Shown here piece by piece: positions 20,697-28,439 of a DNA stretch of 64,000 nt. Source of the stretch: Lactobacillus kullabergensis (GTDB lineage Bacteria > Bacillota > Bacilli > Lactobacillales > Lactobacillaceae); assembly GCF_000967195.1 (NCBI RefSeq), contig NZ_KQ033871.1:966138-1030137 (forward strand). The letters run 5' to 3'. The notes under the pieces are model-generated. The model searched no databases and had not been told where the DNA came from. It saw only the letters and a program-made list of their open reading frames with translations. Position 1 is the stretch's first letter. Every line of letters starts with the position of its first letter. A program made the position numbers and the translations under genes.

Positions 20697-21438
20697 GTGT
20701 TATCTCAAAAATGTGTTCATTAATAAAATCAAAACTTTGAAAAGTTTGATTAATTTGTTTTAATTCTGGGGAATGATGTATTAACCCTTTTTGCCAAAAA
20801 GCTGCTGAATTGGTCGCTCCGCCTTTTTCTCCTATGAAGAGCAGACGGCTTGTTGTATTCATTTTTTGCCATGTTGAAACAACATTTGTGTCGCTATTGC
20901 CAAAATTGGGAGCCCATGAGCATATTATTAGATCAACATTGTCAAATATCTTAACGGCCTTAGTAGCTTCAAAATTTCTGACTGTCATAAATTGCCTTGA
21001 GCCAGTGCTTGAAGTTTTTGACCAATCTAAGTTATCTGTGACTGTCATTTCAACGCCTACATCAGAGAGAGCTTTGCTCCAATATGCATTGCCTGCCATA
21101 ATTTCCAAACCGGTTTTAATATTTAAACTTTCTTTAATTGCATTAGCTGTCTGCAAATTAGGAAGTGACCAAACACCAAAATTAATTGCCAAAAATTGTC
21201 TTAAATTGTTGATTAACTGATTAGCAGACTTAAATTTCTTAATATCAGTTTGCGAAAGACCAGCACATATTTCTTCAGATTTATCTGGCAAAAAGCCCAG
21301 TTTCTCTGGAGCTTTCCTTAAAACTTGCTTTTGGCTCACAACAGAAACAATATCGTTAATTTCCTTTACTTGATGATGTATGGGGTCAATATTAAGCTCT
21401 TGATCTAACTGGTTAATTTTACTTAAAAAATTTGTCAT
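20686..21438 (-). CDS. Putative SAM-dependent methyltransferase
   Basis: About 250 residues. The segment GLEIMAGNAYWSKALSDVGVEMTVTDNLDW looks like motif I plus the acidic end of strand 2 of a Rossmann methyltransferase, in two parts each side of NAYWSKAL, and VDLIICSWAP resembles motif IV. The N-terminal ~75 residues are charged and helical. Substrate unknown. I prefer the ATG at 21438 to a TTG two codons upstream at 21444. It is divergent from lepB with about 85 bases between, and co-directional with the membrane protein and rsmF. Confidence 0.6.
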   Translation of the reverse strand: MTNFLSKINQLDQELNIDPIHHQVKEINDIVSVVSQKQVLRKAPEKLGFLPDKSEEICAGLSQTDIKKFKSANQLINNLRQFLAINFGVWSLPNLQTANAIKESLNIKTGLEIMAGNAYWSKALSDVGVEMTVTDNLDWSKTSSTGSRQFMTVRNFEATKAVKIFDNVDLIICSWAPNFGNSDTNVVSTWQKMNTTSRLLFIGEKGGATNSAAFWQKGLIHHSPELKQINQTFQSFDFINEHIFEITHEI

Positions 21439-21469
21439 TATCAAATACCTATAATGATTTTAACATTCA

Positions 21470-21492
21470 AACTGAAGGATTTCAGTTATAAT
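21470..21492 (+). promoter_or_regulatory. lepB promoter with a 7-bp palindrome next to the -10 box
   Basis: A perfect -10 hexamer TATAAT is at 21487-21492, 32 bases before the lepB ATG and upstream of a strong AAAGGAGA ribosome binding site. Immediately before it is the inverted repeat AACTGAA-GGAT-TTCAGTT (21470-21487), covering the spacer between the -10 box and a poor -35. This is a candidate operator. The promoter is likely, the regulation is inference. Confidence 0.5.
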
Positions 21493-21523
21493 AAAAGGTA
21501 ACATAATAAAGGAGAAAAATTTT

Positions 21524-22102
21524 ATGGCGAAAAAAGTAACAAAAAAGCAAGACGAAGAGGAAGAAAGCTTAGGTAAATTTATCCTTGATGTTGTCATAAT
21601 GATGGCAGTTATTTTAGGTGTGTTCTATGTTTTATTCCATTTTGTACTTTCTAATGATAGAGTTTCTGGACCGTCTATGCAACCGACTTTTGAAGATAAT
21701 GATCGTTTGATTGCTGTGCGTAATTTTACTCCTAAGCGTAATGATGTTGTTGTTTTGCTCGCACCCAAGGCAGCAAATGATGTCCCAGGGGCATACTACA
21801 TCAAGCGAATAATTGGTCTTCCTGGTGATAAACTTGTTTCAAAAAATGATAAAATGTATGTTAACGGGAAGCTTTTACCTGAGCCATATCTTGAAAATCA
21901 TTTCAAAAAGGATAATAATGCTCAAGGACAGACCTATACAACAAATTTCACCTATAAGGTTCCAAAAGGCTATTATTGGGTAATGGGCGATCACCGTGAT
22001 ATTTCTAAGGATTCACATATTTTTGGTCCTGTAAAACGACAAAATTTAATTGGTAAAGTCAAATTCAGATACTGGCCATTTAATAAAATTCAGGGTTTTT
22101 AA
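21524..22102 (+). CDS. lepB: Signal peptidase I
   Basis: Membrane-bound type I signal peptidase that removes signal peptides from exported proteins. A charged cytoplasmic start (KKVTKKQDEEEE) is followed by one transmembrane helix (about residues 23-44). The catalytic Ser is in SGPSMQPTF (about residue 50), the catalytic Lys in YYIKRIIGLPGD (about 92), and box E reads GDHRDISKDSHIFGPV, where the usual GDNR is GDHR. 192 residues is typical for Gram-positive enzymes. Strong ribosome binding site; own promoter with TATAAT. Confidence 0.95.
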   Translation: MAKKVTKKQDEEEESLGKFILDVVIMMAVILGVFYVLFHFVLSNDRVSGPSMQPTFEDNDRLIAVRNFTPKRNDVVVLLAPKAANDVPGAYYIKRIIGLPGDKLVSKNDKMYVNGKLLPEPYLENHFKKDNNAQGQTYTTNFTYKVPKGYYWVMGDHRDISKDSHIFGPVKRQNLIGKVKFRYWPFNKIQGF

Positions 22103-22158
22103 TTTCCTTTGAATTTTAATATTTTTCCGCTAAAATAAATTGTAAAGGAGAATTTATT

Positions 22159-22350
22159 ATGAATCAGCAGTTAGAAGAATTATCCGATGCAATTATCGAT
22201 TTTCAAGTAAAACATCATGTTACTGATACGGATTTGGCTTTTGCAAGTCACTTATCAGTTGAAAAAATTCACTCAATGAAAACTGGCGATGGTGAATTCA
22301 CTCCTGAAGAAATTAATCAGTTGTACGATTACCTTGCTGCAAATCATTAA
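22159..22350 (+). CDS. Small helical protein, LBP_cg2779-like
   Basis: 63 residues, acidic, with no membrane segment. The pattern LAFASHLSVEKIHSMKTGDGEFTPEEINQL reads like a small helix-turn-helix of the XRE kind (helix, turn, recognition helix), though it is too short to be certain of DNA binding. It resembles the short LBP_cg2779-type proteins of lactobacilli, a family without known function. The start has an AAAGGAGA ribosome binding site. It follows lepB by 56 bases and ends just before a strong terminator. Confidence 0.65.
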   Translation: MNQQLEELSDAIIDFQVKHHVTDTDLAFASHLSVEKIHSMKTGDGEFTPEEINQLYDYLAANH

Positions 22351-22370
22351 AAAGTTATTTATAAAGTTTA

Positions 22371-22410
22371 GCCTGCAATGCGTCTCATTTCATTGCAGGC
22401 TTTTTATTTT
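22371..22410 (+). terminator. Rho-independent terminator after the small helical protein gene
   Basis: Ten-bp perfect stem GCCTGCAATG (22371-22380) and CATTGCAGGC (22391-22400), loop of ten bases, followed by TTTTTATTTTT. Ends the lepB-side transcript. Confidence 0.9.
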
Positions 22411-22425
22411 TGGTGATTTTAGAAA

Positions 22426-22599
22426 ATGTTAGTCATAGAAATTATCTTGCTTTTGACCAGTTTAATAACTCTTATCATTTAAAGAAAAAGCAAAAATCTT
22501 AAAGCTGAGAAAATTTCTGCTTTGACTTTCATTGCCTTTTGTCTTTTATTTGCATTGGTATTTTTGTTGTTTGTCTCATGGGTCTTTTTTGCCTGTTAA
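22426..22599 (+). pseudogene. Small two-helix membrane ORF interrupted by one in-frame TAA
   Basis: Reading from the ATG at 22426, 18 codons encode a very hydrophobic start (MLVIEIILLLTSLITLII). A TAA follows at 22480-22482, then the same frame stays open for 38 codons: a basic loop (RKSKNLKAEK) and a second hydrophobic segment (FCLLFALVFLLFVSWVFFAC) ending at TAA 22597-22599. Two helices with a positive loop is the pattern of a small membrane protein, so this looks like a gene broken by one nonsense change. The ribosome binding site is weak (GGTGA). It sits exactly between two terminators. A chance hydrophobic stretch cannot be excluded. Confidence 0.45.
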
Positions 22600-22632
22600 A
22601 AAGACGCTAAACATTACTTTTTAGCGTCTTTT
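22599..22632. terminator. Bidirectional terminator before the first ABC permease gene
   Basis: 13-bp perfect stem AAAAGACGCTAAA (22599-22611) and its complement (22620-22632), with T runs on either strand. It serves the convergent ABC cassette ending at 22650 and whatever is transcribed across 22426-22599. Confidence 0.85.
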
Positions 22633-22649
22633 AATATGCAAATTTTAAT

Positions 22650-23489
22650 TTATTTTCCTTCTCTTGCTTCAAAAAATTTACTGAAAAGGATTGTATCCAA
22701 AAACCAAAAAAGTAAATTGATTACAAGCATTAAAATTAGAGCTAAAGCCAAATCATCATTTGTTCCTGTGGTTTCTCCCATCATAAATCTAAATGGAAAT
22801 GAAATTATTTGTAGGCCAATGTTACTGGCTTTGATTGCAAGCCAGGCAACTAAAATAATCACAAACACTGCAATTACCCGAAAATAAGCTTTGCTGAGAG
22901 CTTGAGGAAGGAAATCCAAAAGGGCGCGACTGGAGTAATTTAAAAAACTGATAATGAAGTAACCAAAAAATGCGCAAAGAATAGCCATCATGATCGCACC
23001 AAAGAAGTTAAACATAATTTCCAGGTCAACTTGTTGCAAATGCCTTCCAATATCAGTAAACATTTCGATTGTGACAGTATGAAACTGACTATCAAAAGTA
23101 AAAGTAACAACGCCTAAAATTAATGTGCAAATTATTTCGAGTATCACAAAGAAAAGTATTGCACCAAACGAACTTAAAACATTATCGAAATACAGTTTTT
23201 TATCATCAATTGGTACTAAACGCCAAGTTTGATTGCCACTGACACGTTCGTTTTGTAAACAGGTGGTTAAATAAAATATCCCGGTAAAAAGCCACGCTGA
23301 TAACACAAAAATGGTCAGCCATAAGGTGAAGAAATTAGAAAAAATAGTTCTATTAATGTATACATGGCCGTTATTAAAATTGAAAAACGACATCGCAAAT
23401 GAAGCTACGGTCTGGATAATTAACAAAAGAGAAATCCATTTGGTTTTTAATCTGAAAAGCACCGTAAAATAGCGATTAAAAATAGCCAT
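22650..23489 (-). CDS. ABC transporter permease of a YtrA-type cassette (copy 1)
   Basis: 279-residue membrane protein with about six helices. It is a clear paralogue of three other permeases in this window: all four share an (N)xQTWRLxxIxDxxxYxxNxLS(S/T)F segment near residues 83-107 and end with F(F/Y)EAxExK or close to it. The start overlaps the ATPase stop in a TAATG, so the proteins are made in a coupled way. Family context (GntR-ATPase-permease) suggests export or resistance against envelope-active compounds; the substrate is unknown. It ends just before a strong terminator. Confidence 0.8.
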   Translation of the reverse strand: MAIFNRYFTVLFRLKTKWISLLLIIQTVASFAMSFFNFNNGHVYINRTIFSNFFTLWLTIFVLSAWLFTGIFYLTTCLQNERVSGNQTWRLVPIDDKKLYFDNVLSSFGAILFFVILEIICTLILGVVTFTFDSQFHTVTIEMFTDIGRHLQQVDLEIMFNFFGAIMMAILCAFFGYFIISFLNYSSRALLDFLPQALSKAYFRVIAVFVIILVAWLAIKASNIGLQIISFPFRFMMGETTGTNDDLALALILMLVINLLFWFLDTILFSKFFEAREGK

Positions 23490-24196
23490 TATTCATCCTC
23501 TTCTCTTTGATAAAAACTCTCATAAAATTCCTCTACACTTTGATTATCAGCCCTAATTGCTTCAGTCGACTTTTGCATACAAACAGTTTTATTTTTAATA
23601 ATAACAACTTCATCCAAAACCGCAGCTATTTCATTGACGAAATGATCTGAAACTAAAATAGTGGATTTTTCTTGCTTCCATAAAATTATCGATTTAATAA
23701 TTTTTTTGCGAGCCATAGCATCAATGCCGGAAAAGGGTTCATCCAAAAGATATAAATCTGTTTTTCTGGAAAAAGTTAGAGCAATTACCAGCTTTTCTTT
23801 CATTCCTTTAGACATTTCAGATAAGCGCATGTCAGAATCTAAATTCATGAATTTTCTTAACTGCTCAAATTGCTTTAGACTAAAATCATGGTATAAAATT
23901 TGGTAAAACTTGACGATATCATTGATTTTAGTTGAATTAGCAAATCCTGTCAGGCCATCAGTAAAAGAAAGATGTGCCTTTCTGTCAGCTTCTTTGGCAA
24001 AACCTGCAACTTTAACAGTGCCTCGATAGTTTTTAGCTACGCCACTAATTATTCGCATTAAAGTAGTTTTGCCCGCTCCGTTTTCACCTAAAAGAGCAAC
24101 AATTATTCCTGGTTTAAGGATTAAATTTAAATCAGAAATAATTTTTTTCTGGTTCTTTTTGTAAACTAAGTCTGTTATTTCTAAGGGATTGCCCAT
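23489..24196 (-). CDS. ABC transporter ATP-binding protein of a YtrA-type cassette (copy 1)
   Basis: 235-residue nucleotide-binding domain. Walker A LLGENGAGKTT near residue 34, a variant signature LSEMSKGMKEKL in place of LSGGQ, Walker B LYLLDEPFSGID, and the H-loop SDHFVNEIA. Sequence is aligned without gaps to the second ATPase at 27294-27998, with long identical blocks such as LLDEPFSGIDAMARKKII, so the two are duplicates. Coupled to the GntR gene upstream and the permease downstream, both by one-base TAATG overlaps. Confidence 0.9.
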   Translation of the reverse strand: MGNPLEITDLVYKKNQKKIISDLNLILKPGIIVALLGENGAGKTTLMRIISGVAKNYRGTVKVAGFAKEADRKAHLSFTDGLTGFANSTKINDIVKFYQILYHDFSLKQFEQLRKFMNLDSDMRLSEMSKGMKEKLVIALTFSRKTDLYLLDEPFSGIDAMARKKIIKSIILWKQEKSTILVSDHFVNEIAAVLDEVVIIKNKTVCMQKSTEAIRADNQSVEEFYESFYQREEDE

Positions 24197-24561
24197 TATT
24201 TACGCTCCTCTTTAAGATATTCAGTTAAAGATTTGAGAATTTGTTCATCAGAAACCCCTAAAGAGTTCATACTCTGAACAAATTTGTCTAGTTCAGCGTT
24301 AATTAATTCCCTTTTCGTTTTTTCAAGTAAAGTAGTATCTTCAGTGACAAAATTACCTTCTCCCCTCTTGGTATACAAAATGCCTTCAAAGTTCATTTGT
24401 TGTAAAGCACGTTGTACCGTATTGACGTTTACAGTGAGTTGCACTGCCAGTTCACGCACGGAAGGAATTTTTTTACCGGACTTCAATTTGCCGGTAATTA
24501 TTTGTCGATATAGGTATTGCTTAATTTGTAAGTAAATGGGAATGTTATCTTTAAATTCCAC
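24196..24561 (-). CDS. GntR-family regulator, YtrA subfamily (copy 1)
   Basis: 121-residue winged-helix repressor. The N-terminal domain shows the YtrA pattern IPIYLQIKQYLYRQIITGKL and the recognition region VRELAVQLTVNVNTVQRAL, followed by the wing TKRGEGNFV. The C-terminal ~45 residues form the short dimerisation helix pair of the YtrA type, without a large effector domain. Family members repress their own ABC operons and respond to cell-envelope antibiotics. First gene of its cassette, behind a promoter whose operator-like repeat is shared by two other ABC loci here. Confidence 0.88.
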   Translation of the reverse strand: MEFKDNIPIYLQIKQYLYRQIITGKLKSGKKIPSVRELAVQLTVNVNTVQRALQQMNFEGILYTKRGEGNFVTEDTTLLEKTKRELINAELDKFVQSMNSLGVSDEQILKSLTEYLKEERK

Positions 24562-24581
24562 AAGTCCACCATCCTTTGGCC

Positions 24582-24631
24582 GTAATACACCTATAGTACA
24601 CTATCATAAACCAGATTTATTTTTTCCGCAA
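24582..24631 (-). promoter_or_regulatory. Promoter P1 with shared operator-like element
   Basis: Minus strand: -35 TTGCGG (24626-24631), a 17-base spacer, -10 TATGAT (24603-24608), then GTGTACTATAGGTGTATTAC (24582-24601). The last block agrees at 16 of 20 positions with the matching block of promoter P2. It lies 21-40 bases ahead of the GntR ATG and covers the expected transcription start, which suits repression by YtrA-type proteins. Confidence 0.65.
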
Positions 24632-24711
24632 ACCTTTTAATTGTTGTAATAACTTGCTTTTTTGTGAGAAATTACAAAATTGTAAAAGTAATTTTTTTCT
24701 TAATTGCCTAC

Positions 24712-25551
24712 CTACTTACGTTCACTGGCTTCATAAAAATGATTAAATAAGAAAACGTTGCTGCCCAACAAAATAAGATTGCAAATTGTGGTTGACAAAA
24801 TTGCAAAAGGTAAATCACTAGAATAAGCAAGTCCGTAATTAGCTGGATTAAATACTGACAAAAGAATTTTGTAGACAAATATATGTTGAATTTTAAAAAA
24901 GAACCAGATCAGTACAAAAATTATGAATAAATGGAGTATCTTTACAAGTGCTCCATTAACGTTGGCGGGTACAAAATCTATTATGGACTGGCTAGCAAAG
25001 TTAAAGAAACTGATAACAAAATATAAAAAGAAACAACTTAAAATGGCTAAGACAATCGTACCAATTACAGTCCAGAAAACATTGTAATCAAAATTAGGAT
25101 GCAGATCCATTAGGAAATCATGAAGTCCTCGTTGAAAATCTTTATCAACCAAAAAAGATAAGAAACCTAGCATAACTGCAGCAACTACTTCAAGCGCAAG
25201 CATGTAAATAAAAGATACAAATGTACTTAAAACATTATCAAGATAAAACTGGCTGTCACTTATTCCAGCTGACCGCCAGGTTTGACTTCGATTAAATTTT
25301 TCACTTTGCAAAGGGGTTAAAATGAATACAAATAATATGACAAGAAAGGCTAAGATGACAAAATATAATGTCCATTCTGGTATCAGACCGACATTATTTT
25401 TTAGATTTTTTTGAATATGCCAATTTGTAACTTCATAATAAGTAAAAAAGGCACATGCTAATGCTGCGATTAATTGAAAAAAAAGTATAATGTGTAATTT
25501 TCTTGTTTTAATTTTAAAAAATCTGTTAAATAACCTGCTAAATTCCGCCAT
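24712..25551 (-). CDS. ABC transporter permease paralogue (third permease of cassette 2)
   Basis: 279 residues with about six membrane helices. I start it at the ATG at 25551 rather than an upstream in-frame ATG at 25587: the inner ATG has a clear AAGGAGT ribosome binding site, and the protein then begins MAEFSRLFNRFF, matching MTSFKSLFGRFF and MVMFNHLFGKLF of its paralogues. It carries the shared RSQTWRSAGISDSQFYLDN block and the FYEASERK end. Last of three permease genes behind one ATPase, so it probably forms alternative or mixed transporters with the others. Confidence 0.8.
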   Translation of the reverse strand: MAEFSRLFNRFFKIKTRKLHIILFFQLIAALACAFFTYYEVTNWHIQKNLKNNVGLIPEWTLYFVILAFLVILFVFILTPLQSEKFNRSQTWRSAGISDSQFYLDNVLSTFVSFIYMLALEVVAAVMLGFLSFLVDKDFQRGLHDFLMDLHPNFDYNVFWTVIGTIVLAILSCFFLYFVISFFNFASQSIIDFVPANVNGALVKILHLFIIFVLIWFFFKIQHIFVYKILLSVFNPANYGLAYSSDLPFAILSTTICNLILLGSNVFLFNHFYEASERK

Positions 25552-25602
25552 TTTGGACTCCTTATTTTCATTTCTAACTGGTGACAAATATTGTTTTACT
25601 AG

Positions 25603-26439
25603 CTACTTTTTTTCTTCTGCTTCAAAGAAATACTTAAATAAAAAGATATTAATAACGTACATTATTAAATTAACAACTACAACAATTACATTAACATAGG
25701 GTAAAGCGTTGTTATAAGCCGGATTGAAGTTTAAAAAATTCAAAAGGCTGCCTAAAACTTGATCGACAAAAAATTTTTCTGCTTTGGTAAAAAGTAGGGC
25801 TATTACGATAACAATAAAAATATGTAATAGTTTGACAATTAACCCACTTGAAGCTACAGGAAGATAATCCATGATGGCTTTACTGGAAAAATTTAAGAAG
25901 CTGATCAATAACGAAATAAAAAAGCAACATAAAAGTAAGAGTAGCATGATATCAAAAATAAAACGAATTGTATTCGGTTCAAAATTTGGTCTAAATTGCT
26001 TAAACATTCTTTCGCACGAATTACGAAAATCCTTGTCCATAAAAAATGAAGCAGTTAGCAAGATACCAGCAACAATAATGTTAAGAATAATGAAATAAAC
26101 AAATGTTGCAAATGTGCTTAAGCTGTTAGCGATGTAAAATTTTTCGTCACTGATTGCAGTTAAACGCCATGTTTGGTTATGGTTAATCTTTTCATTTTTA
26201 ACAATAATATAAATGAAAAAGAAAATGACAAAAAAGACACCTAATAGACAAAAGCCCATTAACCAGTCAGGTAAAAGCTCAGTATAAGAATTTAAAAATT
26301 CACTTATCTTACCTGTCCCAATTAGCAGACCAAAAACAGAAAATGCAAGAGCACCAACTGTTTGAATTATTAAAAATGAATAAACATTTTTTGCTTTTTC
26401 TACAAAGAATCTGCCAAACAAACTTTTAAATGAGGTCAT
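25603..26439 (-). CDS. ABC transporter permease paralogue (second permease of cassette 2)
   Basis: 278 residues, about six membrane helices. It shares the block HNQTWRLTAISDEKFYIAN near residue 90 and the FFEAEEKK end with the three other permeases of the array. The large loop FRNSCERMFKQFRPNFEPN lies between helices three and four. It follows the first permease gene by 45 bases and is followed by the third, on the same strand and with no terminator between. No ATPase of its own. Substrate unknown. Confidence 0.8.
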   Translation of the reverse strand: MTSFKSLFGRFFVEKAKNVYSFLIIQTVGALAFSVFGLLIGTGKISEFLNSYTELLPDWLMGFCLLGVFFVIFFFIYIIVKNEKINHNQTWRLTAISDEKFYIANSLSTFATFVYFIILNIIVAGILLTASFFMDKDFRNSCERMFKQFRPNFEPNTIRFIFDIMLLLLLCCFFISLLISFLNFSSKAIMDYLPVASSGLIVKLLHIFIVIVIALLFTKAEKFFVDQVLGSLLNFLNFNPAYNNALPYVNVIVVVVNLIMYVINIFLFKYFFEAEEKK

Positions 26440-26484
26440 ACTCTTTCCTCCCTACTACGAAAATATTGTAAAAAATATTAGGAT

Positions 26485-27294
26485 TTACTTCTCTTCTGCT
26501 TCAAAGAAATGATTGATTAAAAAGACGTTGATGCCAAGCATTATTAAATTAGCAACAAACATCATACCTACAACATATTCTAATCCCGCAAGATCAGTCG
26601 CTTTTAGTAAAAAAAGATTTACAAAAGAGTTTATCAATACTCTATATAGCTTAACAATCAGTCCCATTAATATGATAATGATGAATATACGAATAAAAGA
26701 AATTAAAATATGACTTGACGCTTGTGGTAAAAAACTTAAAATTGCCTGACTGGAAAAGTTAAGGAAACTAACCAAAAAATAAATAAAAAGAGCAGTTAGA
26801 ATTACCAACAGTATAATACAAATAAAAGTAAGAAATGTGTCAGTATCTAAATTGAGTTCAAACCGCAAATTTTTGCCAAATTTGGGATAGGTAAAAATAG
26901 ATACAAAGAATAATCCAAGCGCAATGATAAAATCTAAAAAGACAAAATAGATTAGAGAAACAAATGAACTTAAGATATTATCAATATAAAACGTGCCATC
27001 GCTGATTGGTGCTAGGCGCCATGTCTTACTTCTATTTAAGCGTTCATTCTGAACGACAGTTAAAATATATAAAATAGGTCCAAACAAGAAAGTAAAAGAA
27101 GCAAATAGAGCCATCCATCCTGGAAAAAATTCAAGGTTATTGTTCAAATTTAAGTGAAACCTGCCAGAATAAAAACTAAAATAAGTAAAAAAAGCTGATG
27201 CCAGAGAACTAATAAATTGCAGGACAACTAGAAGATGAACATATTTGGCTTTTTTTTCAAAAAGTTTGCCAAATAAATGGTTAAACATGACCAT
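26485..27294 (-). CDS. ABC transporter permease (first permease of cassette 2)
   Basis: 269 residues, about six helices. Shared block RSKTWRLAPISDGTFYIDN near residue 90 and C-terminal FFEAEEK. Its ATG overlaps the stop of the ATPase in TAATG, exactly as in cassette 1, which marks it as the direct counterpart of the permease at 22650-23489. The two further permease genes downstream then look like later duplications within this cassette. Substrate unknown; export or detoxification inferred from YtrA-type context. Confidence 0.8.
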   Translation of the reverse strand: MVMFNHLFGKLFEKKAKYVHLLVVLQFISSLASAFFTYFSFYSGRFHLNLNNNLEFFPGWMALFASFTFLFGPILYILTVVQNERLNRSKTWRLAPISDGTFYIDNILSSFVSLIYFVFLDFIIALGLFFVSIFTYPKFGKNLRFELNLDTDTFLTFICIILLVILTALFIYFLVSFLNFSSQAILSFLPQASSHILISFIRIFIIIILMGLIVKLYRVLINSFVNLFLLKATDLAGLEYVVGMMFVANLIMLGINVFLINHFFEAEEK

Positions 27295-27998
27295 TATTCA
27301 TCCTCCGCATTGTATAAGCCTTCATAGTAGTCTTCAACACTCTTATGATGTTCTCGTATCTCTTCAGTTGATTTATGAGCATAAATGGTTTTGTCCTTGA
27401 TAATGACTATTTCGTCCAGCATACTAGCGATCTCATTCACAAAGTGATCTGAAACGAGAATTGTTGATTTTTCTGGTTTCCATAAAATGATTGAGTTAAT
27501 AATTTTTTTACGAGCCATAGCATCAATACCAGAAAAGGGTTCATCCAATAGGTAAAGGTCAACTTTGCGCGAAAATGCAAGTGCAATAATTAATTTTTCT
27601 CGCATTCCTTTTGACATCTCAGATAATCGCATTTCAGAATCTAATTTCATAAACTGACGAAGTTGCTCAAATTGTTTGCCATCAAAATCTTGATAAATGA
27701 TTTCATAAAATTTAACAATATCTTTGATTTTTGTTGAGTTGTTAAAGCCCGTCAGACTATCAGTGAATGATAGTCGGGCTTTTCGTTGAGCCTCTTTACT
27801 TTCACCAGAAAGTTTAACGGTTCCACGATAGTTTTTAGCCATCCCACTAATTACCCTCATTAAGGTCGTTTTACCAGCACCGTTTTCGCCTAAAAGTGCT
27901 ACTATTTTCCCCGGTTGTAAATTTAAGTTGATATTATTTAAAATTGTCTTCAGATTTTTCTTGTAAGTTAAATCTCTAATTTCTAAAAGATTATCCAT
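27294..27998 (-). CDS. ABC transporter ATP-binding protein of a YtrA-type cassette (copy 2)
   Basis: 234 residues. Walker A LLGENGAGKTT, variant signature LSEMSKGMREKL, Walker B LYLLDEPFSGID, H-loop SDHFVNEIA. Nearly gap-free match to copy 1. The starting ATG is 12 bases after the GntR stop, whereas the first cassette has an overlap there. One ATPase serves potentially three permeases in this cassette. Membrane-associated on the cytoplasmic face. Confidence 0.9.
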   Translation of the reverse strand: MDNLLEIRDLTYKKNLKTILNNINLNLQPGKIVALLGENGAGKTTLMRVISGMAKNYRGTVKLSGESKEAQRKARLSFTDSLTGFNNSTKIKDIVKFYEIIYQDFDGKQFEQLRQFMKLDSEMRLSEMSKGMREKLIIALAFSRKVDLYLLDEPFSGIDAMARKKIINSIILWKPEKSTILVSDHFVNEIASMLDEIVIIKDKTIYAHKSTEEIREHHKSVEDYYEGLYNAEDE

Positions 27999-28009
27999 TT
28001 TTTTACTCC

Positions 28010-28363
28010 CTACTTTAAATGATTAGCCAAAATAAGATGAGTTTGTTTTGGCGTGATTCCTATGCTTTTCATGTTCTGAACAAACTTACGTTGTTCAGCA
28101 ACGATCATGTCTCTTTTGATTTTTTCCAATAATTTTTTATCGCTAGTAACATAATTACCCTCTCCCCTTTTAGTAACCAGAAGACCGGAATTAATCATTT
28201 GTCTAAGCGCTTTTTGAATAGTATTAACATTCACTGTTAACTGCGTTGCTAAATTACGTACAGAAGGTATCATCTGATTTGGCTCAAGCTTGCCGGTGAT
28301 TATTTGGCGACATAGATATTCTTTTATTTGTATATATATAGGCAAACTGTCTTTAAAATTCAT
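28010..28363 (-). CDS. GntR-family regulator, YtrA subfamily (copy 2)
   Basis: 117 residues. Winged-helix DNA-binding domain with LPIYIQIKEYLCRQIITGKL, recognition helix region VRNLATQLTVNVNTIQKAL and wing TKRGEGNYVTS. Short C-terminal helices, no effector domain. The recognition region (QLTVNVNT) is identical to that of copy 1, so both proteins should read the same DNA sequence, in line with the shared promoter element. It is the first gene of the cassette with three permeases. Confidence 0.88.
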   Translation of the reverse strand: MNFKDSLPIYIQIKEYLCRQIITGKLEPNQMIPSVRNLATQLTVNVNTIQKALRQMINSGLLVTKRGEGNYVTSDKKLLEKIKRDMIVAEQRKFVQNMKSIGITPKQTHLILANHLK

Positions 28364-28378
28364 AATTCTCTTCTAACT

Positions 28379-28431
28379 GTATTACATTTATAATACACTA
28401 TAATATTACAATAAACTTAAAAGTTATGCAA
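28379..28431 (-). promoter_or_regulatory. Promoter P2 with shared operator-like element
   Basis: Minus strand: -35 TTGCAT (28426-28431), 17-base spacer, -10 TAATAT (28403-28408), then GTGTATTATAAATGTAATAC (28379-28398), which holds a perfect GTATTA-N6-TAATAC inverted repeat. An alternative -10, TATTAT, sits three bases further on. It precedes the second GntR gene by 15 bases. Best palindrome of the three related sites. Confidence 0.68.
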
Positions 28432-28439
28432 TTATTTAC

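Noticed and set aside
24640-24700. Inverted repeat AAATTAC...GTAATTT as terminator between the two YtrA-type cassettes
   Set aside because: The T run is on the plus strand only, while transcription is on the minus strand; stem is A/T-only. Not called.
25551-25587. Longer start of the third permease
   Set aside because: The extra 12 residues are polar, not shared by paralogues, and the inner ATG has the proper ribosome binding site.
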